A stretch of 8,392 nucleotides of DNA. Source: an uncultured Clostridium sp. Lineage in GTDB: Bacteria; Bacillota_A; Clostridia; Lachnospirales; Lachnospiraceae. Positions 1-6,537 of the stretch are shown one piece after another (position 1 is the first letter of the stretch; the number at the start of each line of letters is the position of its first letter). The DNA lies in assembly GCA_945836785.1 (NCBI GenBank), contig CAMAMD010000055.1, positions 1 through 8,392 of the forward strand, written 5' to 3'. The translations under genes were made by a program, and so were the position numbers. Under the pieces are notes generated by a model. It saw only the letters and a program-made list of their open reading frames with translations. It searched no databases and had not been told where the DNA came from.

Positions 1-64
1 CATAATCTTTCCTGTTTATTTTTTTTATATCATTTTCATGCTGTATCTCATCTAACACACTCAT
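1..64 (-). CDS. dxs: 1-deoxy-D-xylulose-5-phosphate synthase, N-terminal fragment (partial)
   Basis: Only the first 21 codons lie in the window; the gene runs off the left edge. It starts at ATG (62-64) with GGAG at 72-75, seven bases upstream. The visible protein begins MSVLDEIQHENDIKKI, which resembles the start of clostridial Dxs proteins, where a short leader ends in a D-[IVL]-K-K motif. In B. subtilis and many clostridia dxs directly follows ispA, as here with a 38-base gap, and this supports the call more than the short peptide does. Dxs is the thiamine-diphosphate enzyme that joins pyruvate and glyceraldehyde 3-phosphate in the first step of the MEP pathway, which supplies the IPP and DMAPP used by IspA. 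The catalytic residues are outside the window, so the call is context-led. Confidence 0.78.
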   Translation of the reverse strand, partial: MSVLDEIQHENDIKKINRKDY

Positions 65-102
65 ATCTATTCTCCAGTAACACACCGTTTTGTCAAGAGT
101 TT

Positions 103-996
103 TTATCTGTCTCTGTCAATTAATGTGCTGATTAATATCATAAGCTCCTGCTTAGCTGCTTCATCACGAACGGACAGTGTCTCTATAATAGTATTTGCTC
201 TTTCTGACATATCATGCACATATTTCTTTGCGTGATCCATGCCATGCAACGTCACATATGTATATTTTTCATTTTTTTCATCACTGTTGACAGGTTTTCC
301 CAGCTTGTTTTCATCACCGATAATATCCAATATATCATCCTGAACCTGAAATGCCATACCGATTGCACAAGCTGCCTCCTCAAGCTTATCCACAGCCTCA
401 GTATCGGCGCCTCCAAGCAACGCCCCTGTCATCATACTACATGCAATAAGTGCAGATGTTTTATTCAAATAAATATAGGAAAGCTCATCCTTATCTATCT
501 TTTTTCCTGACATAATAACATCCAGTGTCTGCCCACCGACCATTCCATAAATTCCCGGCTTTGTCGCAAGAACCTGATACGCCTTTTCTACCGAAATATT
601 TCCCGGCATCAAAGAAAAAGCTTTGGCTGCTGTCTCATACGCATAATTCAATAATCCATCCCCCGCCAAAATTGCAATATCTTCCCCATACTGCACATGA
701 ACTGTTGGTTTTCCGCGTCTTAAGGCATCATTATCCAGTGCCGGAAGGTCATCATGAATCAGAGAATATGTGTGTATCATCTCGATTGCTGCCATAAACA
801 ATCCAATCACCTGCTCCTGCCGGTTTTTCTCTCCGGCATACATATCATAGCATAATCTCATCATCATCGGCCGAAGTCGTTTACCGCCTGCTCGAAAAGC
901 ATAATTCATAGCTTCAAGAACAGGCTTGGCATATCCTTCCTCCTTCGGTAGATAAGTGTATATTATTTTCTCGATATCATTTACACTATATTTCAT
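103..996 (-). CDS. ispA: Polyprenyl synthetase: farnesyl (or geranylgeranyl) diphosphate synthase
   Basis: Cytosolic prenyltransferase of 297 residues, normal length for bacterial FPP synthases. It condenses DMAPP/GPP with IPP to give the C15 (possibly C20) diphosphate for undecaprenyl carrier, quinone and related pathways. The GGKRLRP motif is at 37-43. The first aspartate-rich motif is HDDLPALDND (81-90), with the two-residue insertion typical of bacterial type II FPP synthases. The second is DDILD (220-224), preceded by FQVQ. All Mg-binding aspartates are present. Product length cannot be fixed from sequence alone; the residues before the first motif (TYSLIH) look like ordinary FPP synthases. 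The ATG at 994-996 lies inside the end of xseB (11-base overlap). A GGAG lies about 13 bases upstream, rather far, so translational coupling to xseB is likely. dxs follows after 38 bases, so two isoprenoid genes are adjacent. Confidence 0.93.
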   Translation of the reverse strand: MKYSVNDIEKIIYTYLPKEEGYAKPVLEAMNYAFRAGGKRLRPMMMRLCYDMYAGEKNRQEQVIGLFMAAIEMIHTYSLIHDDLPALDNDALRRGKPTVHVQYGEDIAILAGDGLLNYAYETAAKAFSLMPGNISVEKAYQVLATKPGIYGMVGGQTLDVIMSGKKIDKDELSYIYLNKTSALIACSMMTGALLGGADTEAVDKLEEAACAIGMAFQVQDDILDIIGDENKLGKPVNSDEKNEKYTYVTLHGMDHAKKYVHDMSERANTIIETLSVRDEAAKQELMILISTLIDRDR

Positions 997-1186
997 TTAG
1001 AATCTGTATCTCCTTTTCAACGCCCTCAAGATTCTCCCTGCATGCAGCCACCAGCTTCACACCCTCGGCATACAAATCAAGCGATTCCTTCAGTCCCGTC
1101 TCCGGCTTCTCCAATTGTGCATTAATCTCTGCCAGACGTTCAAATGCATCTTCAATTACAAATGTATCCTGTTTTTCTTCACTCAT
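986..1186 (-). CDS. xseB: Exodeoxyribonuclease VII small subunit
   Basis: A 66-residue acidic, helical protein of standard XseB length. The core AFERLAEINAQLEKPETGL (14-32), followed by LKESLDLYAEGVKL, is the typical pattern of the family, which forms helical hairpins. XseB binds XseA to form exonuclease VII, which degrades single-stranded DNA to oligonucleotides; XseB itself carries no catalytic residues. The ATG overlaps the TGA of xseA by four bases (ATGA), and an AAAGGAG ribosome binding site inside the xseA end sits five bases upstream. This arrangement suggests coupled synthesis of the two subunits. Its own end overlaps ispA by 11 bases. Confidence 0.93.
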   Translation of the reverse strand: MSEEKQDTFVIEDAFERLAEINAQLEKPETGLKESLDLYAEGVKLVAACRENLEGVEKEIQILNEI

Positions 1187-2382
1187 AGGTTCTCCTTTAC
1201 ATCTGTCACCTTTGCCTGTATAACACCGTCATGCAAGGTTATCTCCAAATCATCTCCGGTTTTCACAGTGCTCACATTCTCCACAGGCATGTCCATATGC
1301 GATATATATCCAAATCCACGCACCAACTTTGCTGTCGGCGACAAACCATGCAATTGTGTTCCCAAAACCTCCAAACGATGGCTGTATCTGTCATACTTTT
1401 TTTCAATATGGTTCCGCATGCGGTCATATAATTCCGAAAGATATTGACTTTGCTGTGCCAATCTGCTCACGGGATTTAACAGCATAAGCTTCTTCTGTTC
1501 TGTCTGAAGCAAAGTTTTTGCCTCGGACAATCTTTTCCCCATACGAAAATCAAGGCTGTCACGCAATGTCCTAAGGGATTGCAGTGTCGTCATAACATCA
1601 GGTATGGCAAGCTCACATGCTGCTGACGGCGTCGGTGCACGCATATCTGCCACATAATCTGCAAGCGTAATATCTATTTCATGACCTGTTCCCGAGATAA
1701 TCGGCGTATGGGCCGCAAAAATTGCCCGTACAACCTTCTCCTCATTAAATGCCCATAAATCCTCTATGGAACCACCACCACGTCCGACAATAATCGTATC
1801 CATTTCCATTGTATCCAGCACTTGGATTCCTCTGACGATCGTATCAGCTGCACCTTCCCCCTGTACTTTCGCAGGATACAAAACCAGTTGTACATATGGA
1901 TTTCTACGACGGGCGATATTCATAATATCCTGGATTGCAGCACCGGTTTTTGCTGTCACAATACCAACTTTTTTAGGATATTTCGGAATCGGTTTCTTAT
2001 AATCGAAATCAAACAATCCCTCCTCGTTCAATTTCTGCTTTAACTGTTCCAGCTCCTCATATAATCTACCAGCTCCATCCAGTTTGATTTTATTTGCATA
2101 AAGCTGATATCGTCCGTCCCGCTCATATACACCCATACTTCCCGTCACAACAACAGATTGTCCATCCTGCAGTTTAAACGGAAGTCCCTGTGCTACATTT
2201 CCTTTAAACATAACCGCAGGCAACGAGCCGGTTTCATCTTTTAACGAAAAATAAATATGTCCCAGACTGTGATATCTACAGTTAGACACTTCCCCCCGTA
2301 TTGATAAGCTCTTCAACATATAATCCTGCGTTATAATATTCTTTATGTAGTTATTGACCTGCCCTACCGAATATATCTTCAT
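1183..2382 (-). CDS. xseA: Exodeoxyribonuclease VII large subunit
   Basis: Catalytic subunit of exonuclease VII, 399 residues; shorter than the roughly 456 of E. coli. Residues 3-100 form the N-terminal OB-fold (YSVGQVNNYIKN at 4-15, HIYFSLKDE at 42-50). Residues about 138-260 form the catalytic domain, with GRGGGSIEDLWAFN (200-213) and SGTGHEIDITLADY (230-243), followed by ADMRAPTPSAA (245-255). The conserved histidine and aspartate are H234 and D237. Residues about 265-350 are a charged coiled coil that probably contacts XseB. LSPTAKLVRGFGYI and a small C-terminal beta domain follow. The enzyme processively degrades single-stranded DNA in repair. ATG start; the gap to the nusB stop is three bases and an AAAGGT-type ribosome binding site lies in the nusB end. 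The shorter length is probably in the coiled coil, as both terminal domains and all motifs are present. Confidence 0.96.
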   Translation of the reverse strand: MKIYSVGQVNNYIKNIITQDYMLKSLSIRGEVSNCRYHSLGHIYFSLKDETGSLPAVMFKGNVAQGLPFKLQDGQSVVVTGSMGVYERDGRYQLYANKIKLDGAGRLYEELEQLKQKLNEEGLFDFDYKKPIPKYPKKVGIVTAKTGAAIQDIMNIARRRNPYVQLVLYPAKVQGEGAADTIVRGIQVLDTMEMDTIIVGRGGGSIEDLWAFNEEKVVRAIFAAHTPIISGTGHEIDITLADYVADMRAPTPSAACELAIPDVMTTLQSLRTLRDSLDFRMGKRLSEAKTLLQTEQKKLMLLNPVSRLAQQSQYLSELYDRMRNHIEKKYDRYSHRLEVLGTQLHGLSPTAKLVRGFGYISHMDMPVENVSTVKTGDDLEITLHDGVIQAKVTDVKENL

Positions 2383-2385
2383 CTG

Positions 2386-2784
2386 TTACACTTCTACCTT
2401 TGCAAGCAATCCGTTTATAAAACTTTTTGCATCACCATTACAGTATATTTTTGCCAATTCCACCGCCTCATTAATAGCAACTTTAAACGGAACGTCACTG
2501 TCATATTTCATCTCATAAATCGCAAGTCTGAGAATTGCAAGCTCCGTCTTTCCAATACGTTCAATCCGCCATCCGTCCGATACCTGTTCAATCACTGCAT
2601 CAATATCATCGATAAGACCAATTATCTTATTAGTCTTATCGATAATATATGCCTCGTCCTCCGGTTCGATATTCTCAATATCATCCACCGAAAATTCTAT
2701 CTGTTCTTTCATCTCGTCTATGCTATTAAATTCAAGCTTAAATAATATGCGAAAAATATTCTCTCTAAGCGTTCTTCTAGTCAT
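2386..2784 (-). CDS. nusB: Transcription antitermination factor NusB
   Basis: All-helical RNA-binding protein that pairs with NusE (ribosomal protein S10) and binds boxA during rRNA antitermination. From ATG 2784 it has 132 residues, a normal length. The N-terminus MTRRTLRENIFRILFKLEF matches the usual clostridial NusB start, with the Arg-rich first helix. The C-terminal signature is clear: GKTELAILRLAIYEMKY, then VAINEAVELAKIY and FINGLLAKV. The frame stays open to a TTG at 2817, but that would overlap the asp23 stop and add 11 residues unlike the family, so I chose the ATG. The ribosome binding site is weak (AAAGCAGG about seven bases upstream), so reinitiation after asp23, which ends 19 bases earlier, may help. 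Confidence 0.94.
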   Translation of the reverse strand: MTRRTLRENIFRILFKLEFNSIDEMKEQIEFSVDDIENIEPEDEAYIIDKTNKIIGLIDDIDAVIEQVSDGWRIERIGKTELAILRLAIYEMKYDSDVPFKVAINEAVELAKIYCNGDAKSFINGLLAKVEV

Positions 2785-2803
2785 CACAAAACCTGCTTTC
2801 TGA

Positions 2804-3169
2804 TTAGTTTTTTTCAAACTTAATCCCTGATATCACGACATTGACAGACTGCACATGAAGTCCGGTCATGTTTTCTACTGACTGCTTCACCTTAAGTTGA
2901 ACCTCCTCGGAAACTTTTTTTACGCTATTTCCGTACTCCAACTCCAACGACAAATCCACATTGACATTGCCATCTGTGATTTCTGTTTTAACGCCTCCTG
3001 CAAGATTCTTCTTTCCAAGCTTTCCAATTAATTCCTTTGATATATTACCTGTCAACTTGGAAACACCATCTACCTCAAGGGCAGCTATTCCCGCAATAGA
3101 CGCAACAACATCATCCGCAATGCTGATTTTTCCAAGTTTTTCATCTACATGATTTGTTTCTTCACCCAT
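2804..3169 (-). CDS. yqhY: Asp23/Gls24 family envelope protein, YqhY-like
   Basis: A 121-residue Asp23 (DUF322) family protein. The family pattern is visible in order: GKISIADDVVASIAGIAALEV (13-33), VSKLTG, a central GGVKTEI, then VDLSLELEYGNSVKKV and the closing VQSVNVVISGI. No membrane segment or signal peptide is seen. In B. subtilis the homologue YqhY is encoded next to accBC and is linked to control of fatty acid synthesis; here the position before nusB is kept but accBC are missing. The start is ATG 3167-3169 because a perfect AAGGAGG (3178-3184) lies eight bases upstream. An in-frame upstream start at 3199 would put the ribosome binding site inside the gene. It is probably the first gene of the transcript starting at the promoter near 3207-3235. 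The exact biochemical role is unknown. Confidence 0.88.
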   Translation of the reverse strand: MGEETNHVDEKLGKISIADDVVASIAGIAALEVDGVSKLTGNISKELIGKLGKKNLAGGVKTEITDGNVNVDLSLELEYGNSVKKVSEEVQLKVKQSVENMTGLHVQSVNVVISGIKFEKN

Positions 3170-3177
3170 AGAACGAG

Positions 3178-3184
3178 CCTCCTT
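3178..3184 (-). promoter_or_regulatory. Strong ribosome binding site of asp23/yqhY
   Basis: Minus-strand AAGGAGG, eight bases before ATG 3169. It is among the strongest Shine-Dalgarno matches in the window and fixes the asp23 start ten codons inside the longest open frame. One arm of an inverted repeat (3183-3190) overlaps its upstream edge. Confidence 0.8.
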
Positions 3185-3230
3185 ATCATAAAAAATCATT
3201 TATGTAATTATACCCAATTCTCTATGATAA
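3183..3230. repeat. 8-bp perfect inverted repeat spanning the asp23 promoter and ribosome binding site
   Basis: Minus-strand TTATCATA (3223-3230) and TATGATAA (3183-3190) are perfect complements separated by 32 bases. The first arm lies just after the -35 hexamer and the second abuts the AAGGAGG of asp23. In RNA reading through from spoIIIAH the arms could pair; in RNA from the local promoter only the second arm is present. AT-rich repeats of this length can arise by chance, so function is uncertain. Confidence 0.4.
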
Positions 3231-3235
3231 TGCAA
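3207..3235 (-). promoter_or_regulatory. Predicted vegetative (sigma-A-type) promoter for asp23-nusB-xseA-xseB-ispA-dxs
   Basis: On the minus strand, TTGCAT (3230-3235) and an exact TATAAT (3207-3212) are separated by 17 bases, the optimal spacing. The -35 box matches the TTGACA consensus at only three of six positions, but the -10 box is perfect. A start near 3200 would give a leader of about 30 bases ending in a strong ribosome binding site. The position makes sense: spoIIIA is on only in the mother cell during sporulation, whereas nusB, xseA/B, ispA and dxs are needed during growth. This is an inference from sequence and context. Confidence 0.7.
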
Positions 3236-3246
3236 CTGATTCAAAA

Positions 3247-3927
3247 TTATTCCGCCAGCGTTGTAATGATAATCTGATCCACTGTACATCCTGTTTTACG
3301 GACTACAACATCTTCAATCTGTGCCCGTTCCGTATCCGTAAGCTCGGACTGTCCCAAAACCACATCTACAGAATCCTCACCAATTGATACAATTACATCC
3401 GTAAATCCCTTGGCTGCAAGCAAAGTTTCAGTCTCAGCCTCTTTCTCCATATCTTCCGTCATGCGTATGTAGGCATCTGTTGCTGATTGAACTGCTGCCT
3501 CATCCATTCCGTCTCCGTTAATTATTTCAAGATAATATTCCTTACTTTTTGATCGAACCTGCTCCCGATTTAATTTAATATTGACTGTATTGACCACCGC
3601 AGTATCGGTGGATGTCAGAACTGCTTCGCCTATATTTTCCTCATCCGAATTCAACTCAATATTTTCCTCTGACTCCATGTCTGCAATCGTTATCTCTCCC
3701 GCTGATTCGTCCAATTCTGTCTCCGCAAACGCAGACTCAGTTGCATCTTTATCCGATGCCTCTCCATCGGCAAGATTTAATGTATTACCGGAAAAATTGA
3801 TATATCCCGCCACTCCAAGCAAAACAGTAAGAGCAGCTATTACGATCTGATTTCTTTTAACCATTTTTTTCGGTGTCTTCCCTGCTGTTTCTTTTTTTGT
3901 TGCATGACTCGCGGTTTCCTTTTTCAT
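3247..3927 (-). CDS. spoIIIAH: Stage III sporulation protein AH (SpoIIIAH), partner of SpoIIQ
   Basis: About 226 residues from ATG 3927. Layout: a basic, Lys-rich cytoplasmic tail of about 25 residues, one membrane helix (IVIAALTVLLGVAGYINF), a strongly acidic linker rich in D, E, S and T, and a C-terminal domain from about residue 110 matching the ring-building-motif (YscJ/FliF-like) region that ends KTGCTVDQIIITTL. In B. subtilis this domain crosses the intermembrane space and binds forespore SpoIIQ. The start is uncertain: AGGAGG (3942-3947) lies two bases before an in-frame GTG (3939), five before TTG (3936) and 14 before ATG (3927). I chose the ATG; TTG 3936 is nearly as good. It follows spoIIIAG closely and is the last gene of the operon. 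The acidic linker and Lys-rich tail look longer than in many relatives, but I cannot measure this without an alignment. Confidence 0.93.
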   Translation of the reverse strand: MKKETASHATKKETAGKTPKKMVKRNQIVIAALTVLLGVAGYINFSGNTLNLADGEASDKDATESAFAETELDESAGEITIADMESEENIELNSDEENIGEAVLTSTDTAVVNTVNIKLNREQVRSKSKEYYLEIINGDGMDEAAVQSATDAYIRMTEDMEKEAETETLLAAKGFTDVIVSIGEDSVDVVLGQSELTDTERAQIEDVVVRKTGCTVDQIIITTLAE

Positions 3928-3945
3928 ATCTTTCAACACAACCTC

Positions 3946-4356
3946 CTAATTTTTAATCATCACCGCCACCTTATGTGTCGGCAAATCAAATAACGCACAA
4001 ACTGCAAAGGTAATGTCAGCCACAGCCTGTTCATCATCTACATCTGCTACAACCAGCACGCCGTCTACAACCGCCTGCCCGCTGTCAGAAGTATAAAAAC
4101 TGTCTGTTTGTTCCCCGTCTGTAAGATGAACCATAATTTCCATGCTTCCTTCACCGTAGGAGTGTTCCAAAATTGTCTTTAATTTTTTTTCATAATAATC
4201 TGCACAGGAGCTGTAATCCACGGTTTCATCTTTTGCCGTGACTGTATCTTCCGTATCTTTCTTTACAGGCATAGCAATCACCAGCAGCAAAATTCCTATT
4301 AATATAACCGTAATAAGCTTGCCTATTTTTTCCTTATTTTTGATATCTATCTCCAT
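3946..4356 (-). CDS. spoIIIAG: Stage III sporulation protein AG (SpoIIIAG), short form
   Basis: A 136-residue protein with one N-terminal membrane helix (about 12-30, LITVILIGILLLVIAM) and an intermembrane-space domain. The two halves of the ring-building motif are visible: helix plus strand at 48-78 (ADYYEKKLKTILEH, MEIMVHL), then strand-helix-strand at 97-136 (VDGVLVVADV, AVADITFAVCALFDL, HKVAVMIKN). In B. subtilis the protein is about 229 residues, and an insert between these halves builds an upright beta-ring on a large homo-oligomeric ring. Here the halves are joined by only about 18 residues (TDGEQTDSFYTSDSGQAV), so that insert appears absent. Start ATG 4356, with GGTGA a few bases upstream; the gap to the spoIIIAF stop is four bases. 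Operon position and motif halves make the identity secure. Confidence 0.92.
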   Translation of the reverse strand: MEIDIKNKEKIGKLITVILIGILLLVIAMPVKKDTEDTVTAKDETVDYSSCADYYEKKLKTILEHSYGEGSMEIMVHLTDGEQTDSFYTSDSGQAVVDGVLVVADVDDEQAVADITFAVCALFDLPTHKVAVMIKN

Positions 4357-4360
4357 TATT

Positions 4361-4849
4361 TCACCGTCTTACTATATATATACTATCCATTTCCACATTA
4401 TAGACATCAGAAATATATTTTTTCATTTCTGACACCATGAAAAGCCAGCTTTCCTGACTCTGTATACTATCGCATTGCATTATTATCGTACAATGCAATA
4501 TATGTTCATCCTCATCGGTTGTTGTTTCAACTTTTTCAACTGCATATCCCTGTTCCACCAACCCATATCGGATTGTCTCTCCCAAACTCATTTCGTAGTA
4601 ATTATAGATATCATCATATTCACCCAGATTGCTTTGATCCATATAACCGGAAAAGTTTTCTGCAATTCCCGCCAAATCACCGCTGCTTAAATGAAATATA
4701 TAAGAGAGTGGTTTGGACAATATAATCACAACAATCAAACCGGCAAAGGAATTAATATACCGTTTATAATTTTTTCCCGGTGACATATTCATGACAAGGC
4801 CTGACAAAATCAAATAAATAATCAGGCTCTTCATCCAACCATAAAGCAT
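4361..4849 (-). CDS. spoIIIAF: Stage III sporulation protein AF (SpoIIIAF)
   Basis: 162 residues, somewhat shorter than the roughly 206 in B. subtilis. Two hydrophobic helices form an N-terminal hairpin (about 4-22, and 34-52 with FAGLIVVIILSKPLSYIF) around the conserved SPGKNYKRYI turn. An acidic linker follows (about 55-85), then a soluble domain (about 86-162) with helix-strand-helix order (YYEMSLGETIRYGLVEQGY, HILHCTIIMQ, WLFMVSEMKKYISDVYNV) that fits the degenerate ring-building fold known for this family. It is a membrane-anchored part of the SpoIIIA-SpoIIQ channel. The ATG directly follows the TAA of spoIIIAE with no gap, and the ribosome binding site (GGGTGG) is inside the spoIIIAE end, so translation is probably coupled. 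Confidence 0.93.
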   Translation of the reverse strand: MLYGWMKSLIIYLILSGLVMNMSPGKNYKRYINSFAGLIVVIILSKPLSYIFHLSSGDLAGIAENFSGYMDQSNLGEYDDIYNYYEMSLGETIRYGLVEQGYAVEKVETTTDEDEHILHCTIIMQCDSIQSQESWLFMVSEMKKYISDVYNVEMDSIYIVRR

Positions 4850-6100
4850 TTATCCACCCCCATTGCTTGCATACGCCATAATCGCAATCGTCAACATAAA
4901 TAAAACGACCGAACTCCCTATCGTTTGCAGCAAAAGACTCATTCCTCCAGATAATGCCTCTACACCATCTACATATCTTTTTTCCCCGACAGGCTGTATG
5001 ATTGCCCCTGTCAGTTTTACCATAACCATAAGCAAAAAGGTTTTAACAACCGGTATCAGAACAATCAATGCAATAATCAGAATTCCCGCTATACCAATAC
5101 AGTTTTTTATAACCAGACCTGCTCCCAAAAAAGTTCCTGTCAGTACAGACATTATACCGCCCCCTGGTATGGATGAAATCACACGATTTACTGTCGTTCG
5201 TCCTATTGCATCAATCTGCGGTTCAAGCAAACTCTTAATAATATTTAGTCCCGCTATAAAAACAATGATCGTCTTCAGCATCCACGACACCAGATTACGA
5301 ATCAACTGACATAGCTTTGAAAAGCTGTCCTCCTTATTCAGATTATTGACCAGAGACACAATCACATAAAACTTAATCATCGGAATTACAAATCGAATAA
5401 TAAGAACCTGCACCAGCCAGACTCCAACCAAAATGATTTCATACATCCCCGCCGAGGTTGCTGAATGCCCGACATAACTCATGGCAAGTGCATATACGGG
5501 AACAACAATACGAATTAATGTAAGCACCCGCTCCAACGATGCACACACCATATCAAGTGCCAGTGAAAAGGACGAGAGCATCAATGAGGTCATGATCAGA
5601 TATGTAACATAAAATCCATTTTCTCCCACAAAACCATTTCCGAACGAACCGGATATATTGACAAAAATAGAACCAAGCAATGCGATACTGATAAGCTGAA
5701 TCATAAATGTTTTATTCTCCTCCAGTTCATTTATGATTCCTGACCATAACATTTCTCCCAGTTTTTTTATTACATCCCCCATTTCTCCCTGTTCCAGAGC
5801 ACGAACGATGTCAGAGAATTTAACTGATTTTTCAATATCGTTTTTTTGTAATGCAATATCCAAAGAATCTATGTCCAATGTCTCATATATTTCTTCACAT
5901 GCAACGTCATAATCAAAATCATAATTGCTGTCATACTCCTGCCCGGTTTCTTGAACCTCTGTCGCAGATACTTCAGTATCATCATACTGTTCCCACATTA
6001 CATACATCAGAAAATGATTTTGCCATGTTTCCAATACATGTGCATCTGTATTATAGAAACCAAATGTACAAACCATGCATAACCATACCGTGCCAAGCAT
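4850..6100 (-). CDS. spoIIIAE: Stage III sporulation protein AE (SpoIIIAE), polytopic membrane protein
   Basis: About 416 residues, near the roughly 399 of B. subtilis. A hydrophobic N-terminus (MLGTVWLCMVCTFGF) looks like a signal peptide or first membrane helix. A very acidic region of about 45 residues follows (EQYDDTEVSATEVQETG, DSNYDFDYDVACEE), then an amphipathic region and about seven to nine membrane helices between residues 130 and 412. A conserved-looking loop, ISSIPGGGIMSVLTGTFLGAG, is at about 308-328. The family resembles permeases and is an inner-membrane part of the SpoIIIA complex in the mother-cell-derived membrane. Start choice: ATG 6106 has GGGGG only one base upstream, while ATG 6100 has it at seven bases, so I prefer 6100; two residues differ. 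The gap after spoIIIAD is about 33 bases. The transported substrate is not known. Confidence 0.94.
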   Translation of the reverse strand: MLGTVWLCMVCTFGFYNTDAHVLETWQNHFLMYVMWEQYDDTEVSATEVQETGQEYDSNYDFDYDVACEEIYETLDIDSLDIALQKNDIEKSVKFSDIVRALEQGEMGDVIKKLGEMLWSGIINELEENKTFMIQLISIALLGSIFVNISGSFGNGFVGENGFYVTYLIMTSLMLSSFSLALDMVCASLERVLTLIRIVVPVYALAMSYVGHSATSAGMYEIILVGVWLVQVLIIRFVIPMIKFYVIVSLVNNLNKEDSFSKLCQLIRNLVSWMLKTIIVFIAGLNIIKSLLEPQIDAIGRTTVNRVISSIPGGGIMSVLTGTFLGAGLVIKNCIGIAGILIIALIVLIPVVKTFLLMVMVKLTGAIIQPVGEKRYVDGVEALSGGMSLLLQTIGSSVVLFMLTIAIMAYASNGGG

Positions 6101-6133
6101 GAACATTCCCCCGCTTAAATATTCAACAATGCA

Positions 6134-6517
6134 TTACATCATACTCAAAATCATTTCGATTACCTGTAGCAGAACCGGAAGAGACACAACAAGCATGGTG
6201 AGCTTGCCAAGCAGCTCAATCTGGGATGCCACAGCACTATAACCGGCATCCCTGCTAATACCGGAAGCAAATTCACATATATAAGCAATGCCTATCAATT
6301 TCAGTAAAACTGCCAAATATGACTTGTCCACCTTTATGTAAGCGGAAATTTTATCCACCACATCCAGCACCGCACCCAATCTACTCACGCAAAGGGCAAT
6401 AATCACAATACATACCGCCAGACTCATCAGTGCACTTACTTCAGGATTTCTTGCTTTCAAACTGACCGCCAGCATAACAGCAACTATGATAAGTGCCATC
6501 AATGCCCCTATATTCAT
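6134..6517 (-). CDS. spoIIIAD: Stage III sporulation protein AD (SpoIIIAD)
   Basis: 127 residues, close to the usual 130, with four predicted membrane helices (about 5-20, 27-46, 66-86 and 103-124). The SpoIIIAC/AD family signature is clear: LLKLIGIAYICEFASGISRD (71-90), then DAGYSAVASQIELLGKLTML. It is a small mother-cell membrane subunit of the SpoIIIA complex; the AC and AD family is thought to resemble small export-gate-type membrane proteins, which I take as inference. Start ATG 6517, with GGGG (6527-6530) nine bases upstream. An overlapping ATG four bases earlier is out of frame. The gap to spoIIIAC is about 20 bases. Confidence 0.94.
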   Translation of the reverse strand: MNIGALMALIIVAVMLAVSLKARNPEVSALMSLAVCIVIIALCVSRLGAVLDVVDKISAYIKVDKSYLAVLLKLIGIAYICEFASGISRDAGYSAVASQIELLGKLTMLVVSLPVLLQVIEMILSMM

Positions 6518-6537
6518 GCATGTTCGCCCCCATATTT

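Noticed and set aside
68..96. TTGACA (91-96) and GAGAAT (69-74) on the minus strand, 16 bases apart, as a promoter for dxs
   Set aside because: Transcription would begin at or after the dxs ATG (62-64) and exclude its ribosome binding site, and the -10 box overlaps that site. A perfect -35 hexamer alone is likely chance.
1115..1447. 110-codon plus-strand open frame
   Set aside because: It is antisense to xseA/xseB, is Cys/Phe/Ser-rich as expected for a shadow frame, and has no recognisable domain or context.
2785..2817. Longer NusB from a TTG at 2817
   Set aside because: It overlaps the asp23 end, adds 11 residues not expected in the family, and uses a weaker start codon. MTRRTLRENIF at 2784 fits NusB.
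3200..3246. Intrinsic terminator after spoIIIAH
   Set aside because: I found no GC-containing hairpin followed by a T-run on the minus strand; the only inverted repeat has a 32-base loop and no T-tract after it.
3581..3850. Ser/Ala-rich plus-strand open frame
   Set aside because: It is antisense to the acidic linker of SpoIIIAH; its composition is the complement of GAA/GAT-rich codons rather than a real protein.
4863..5309. 148-codon open frame on the plus strand
   Set aside because: It lies fully inside spoIIIAE on the opposite strand, resembles nothing I recognise, and is a typical shadow of a hydrophobic gene.
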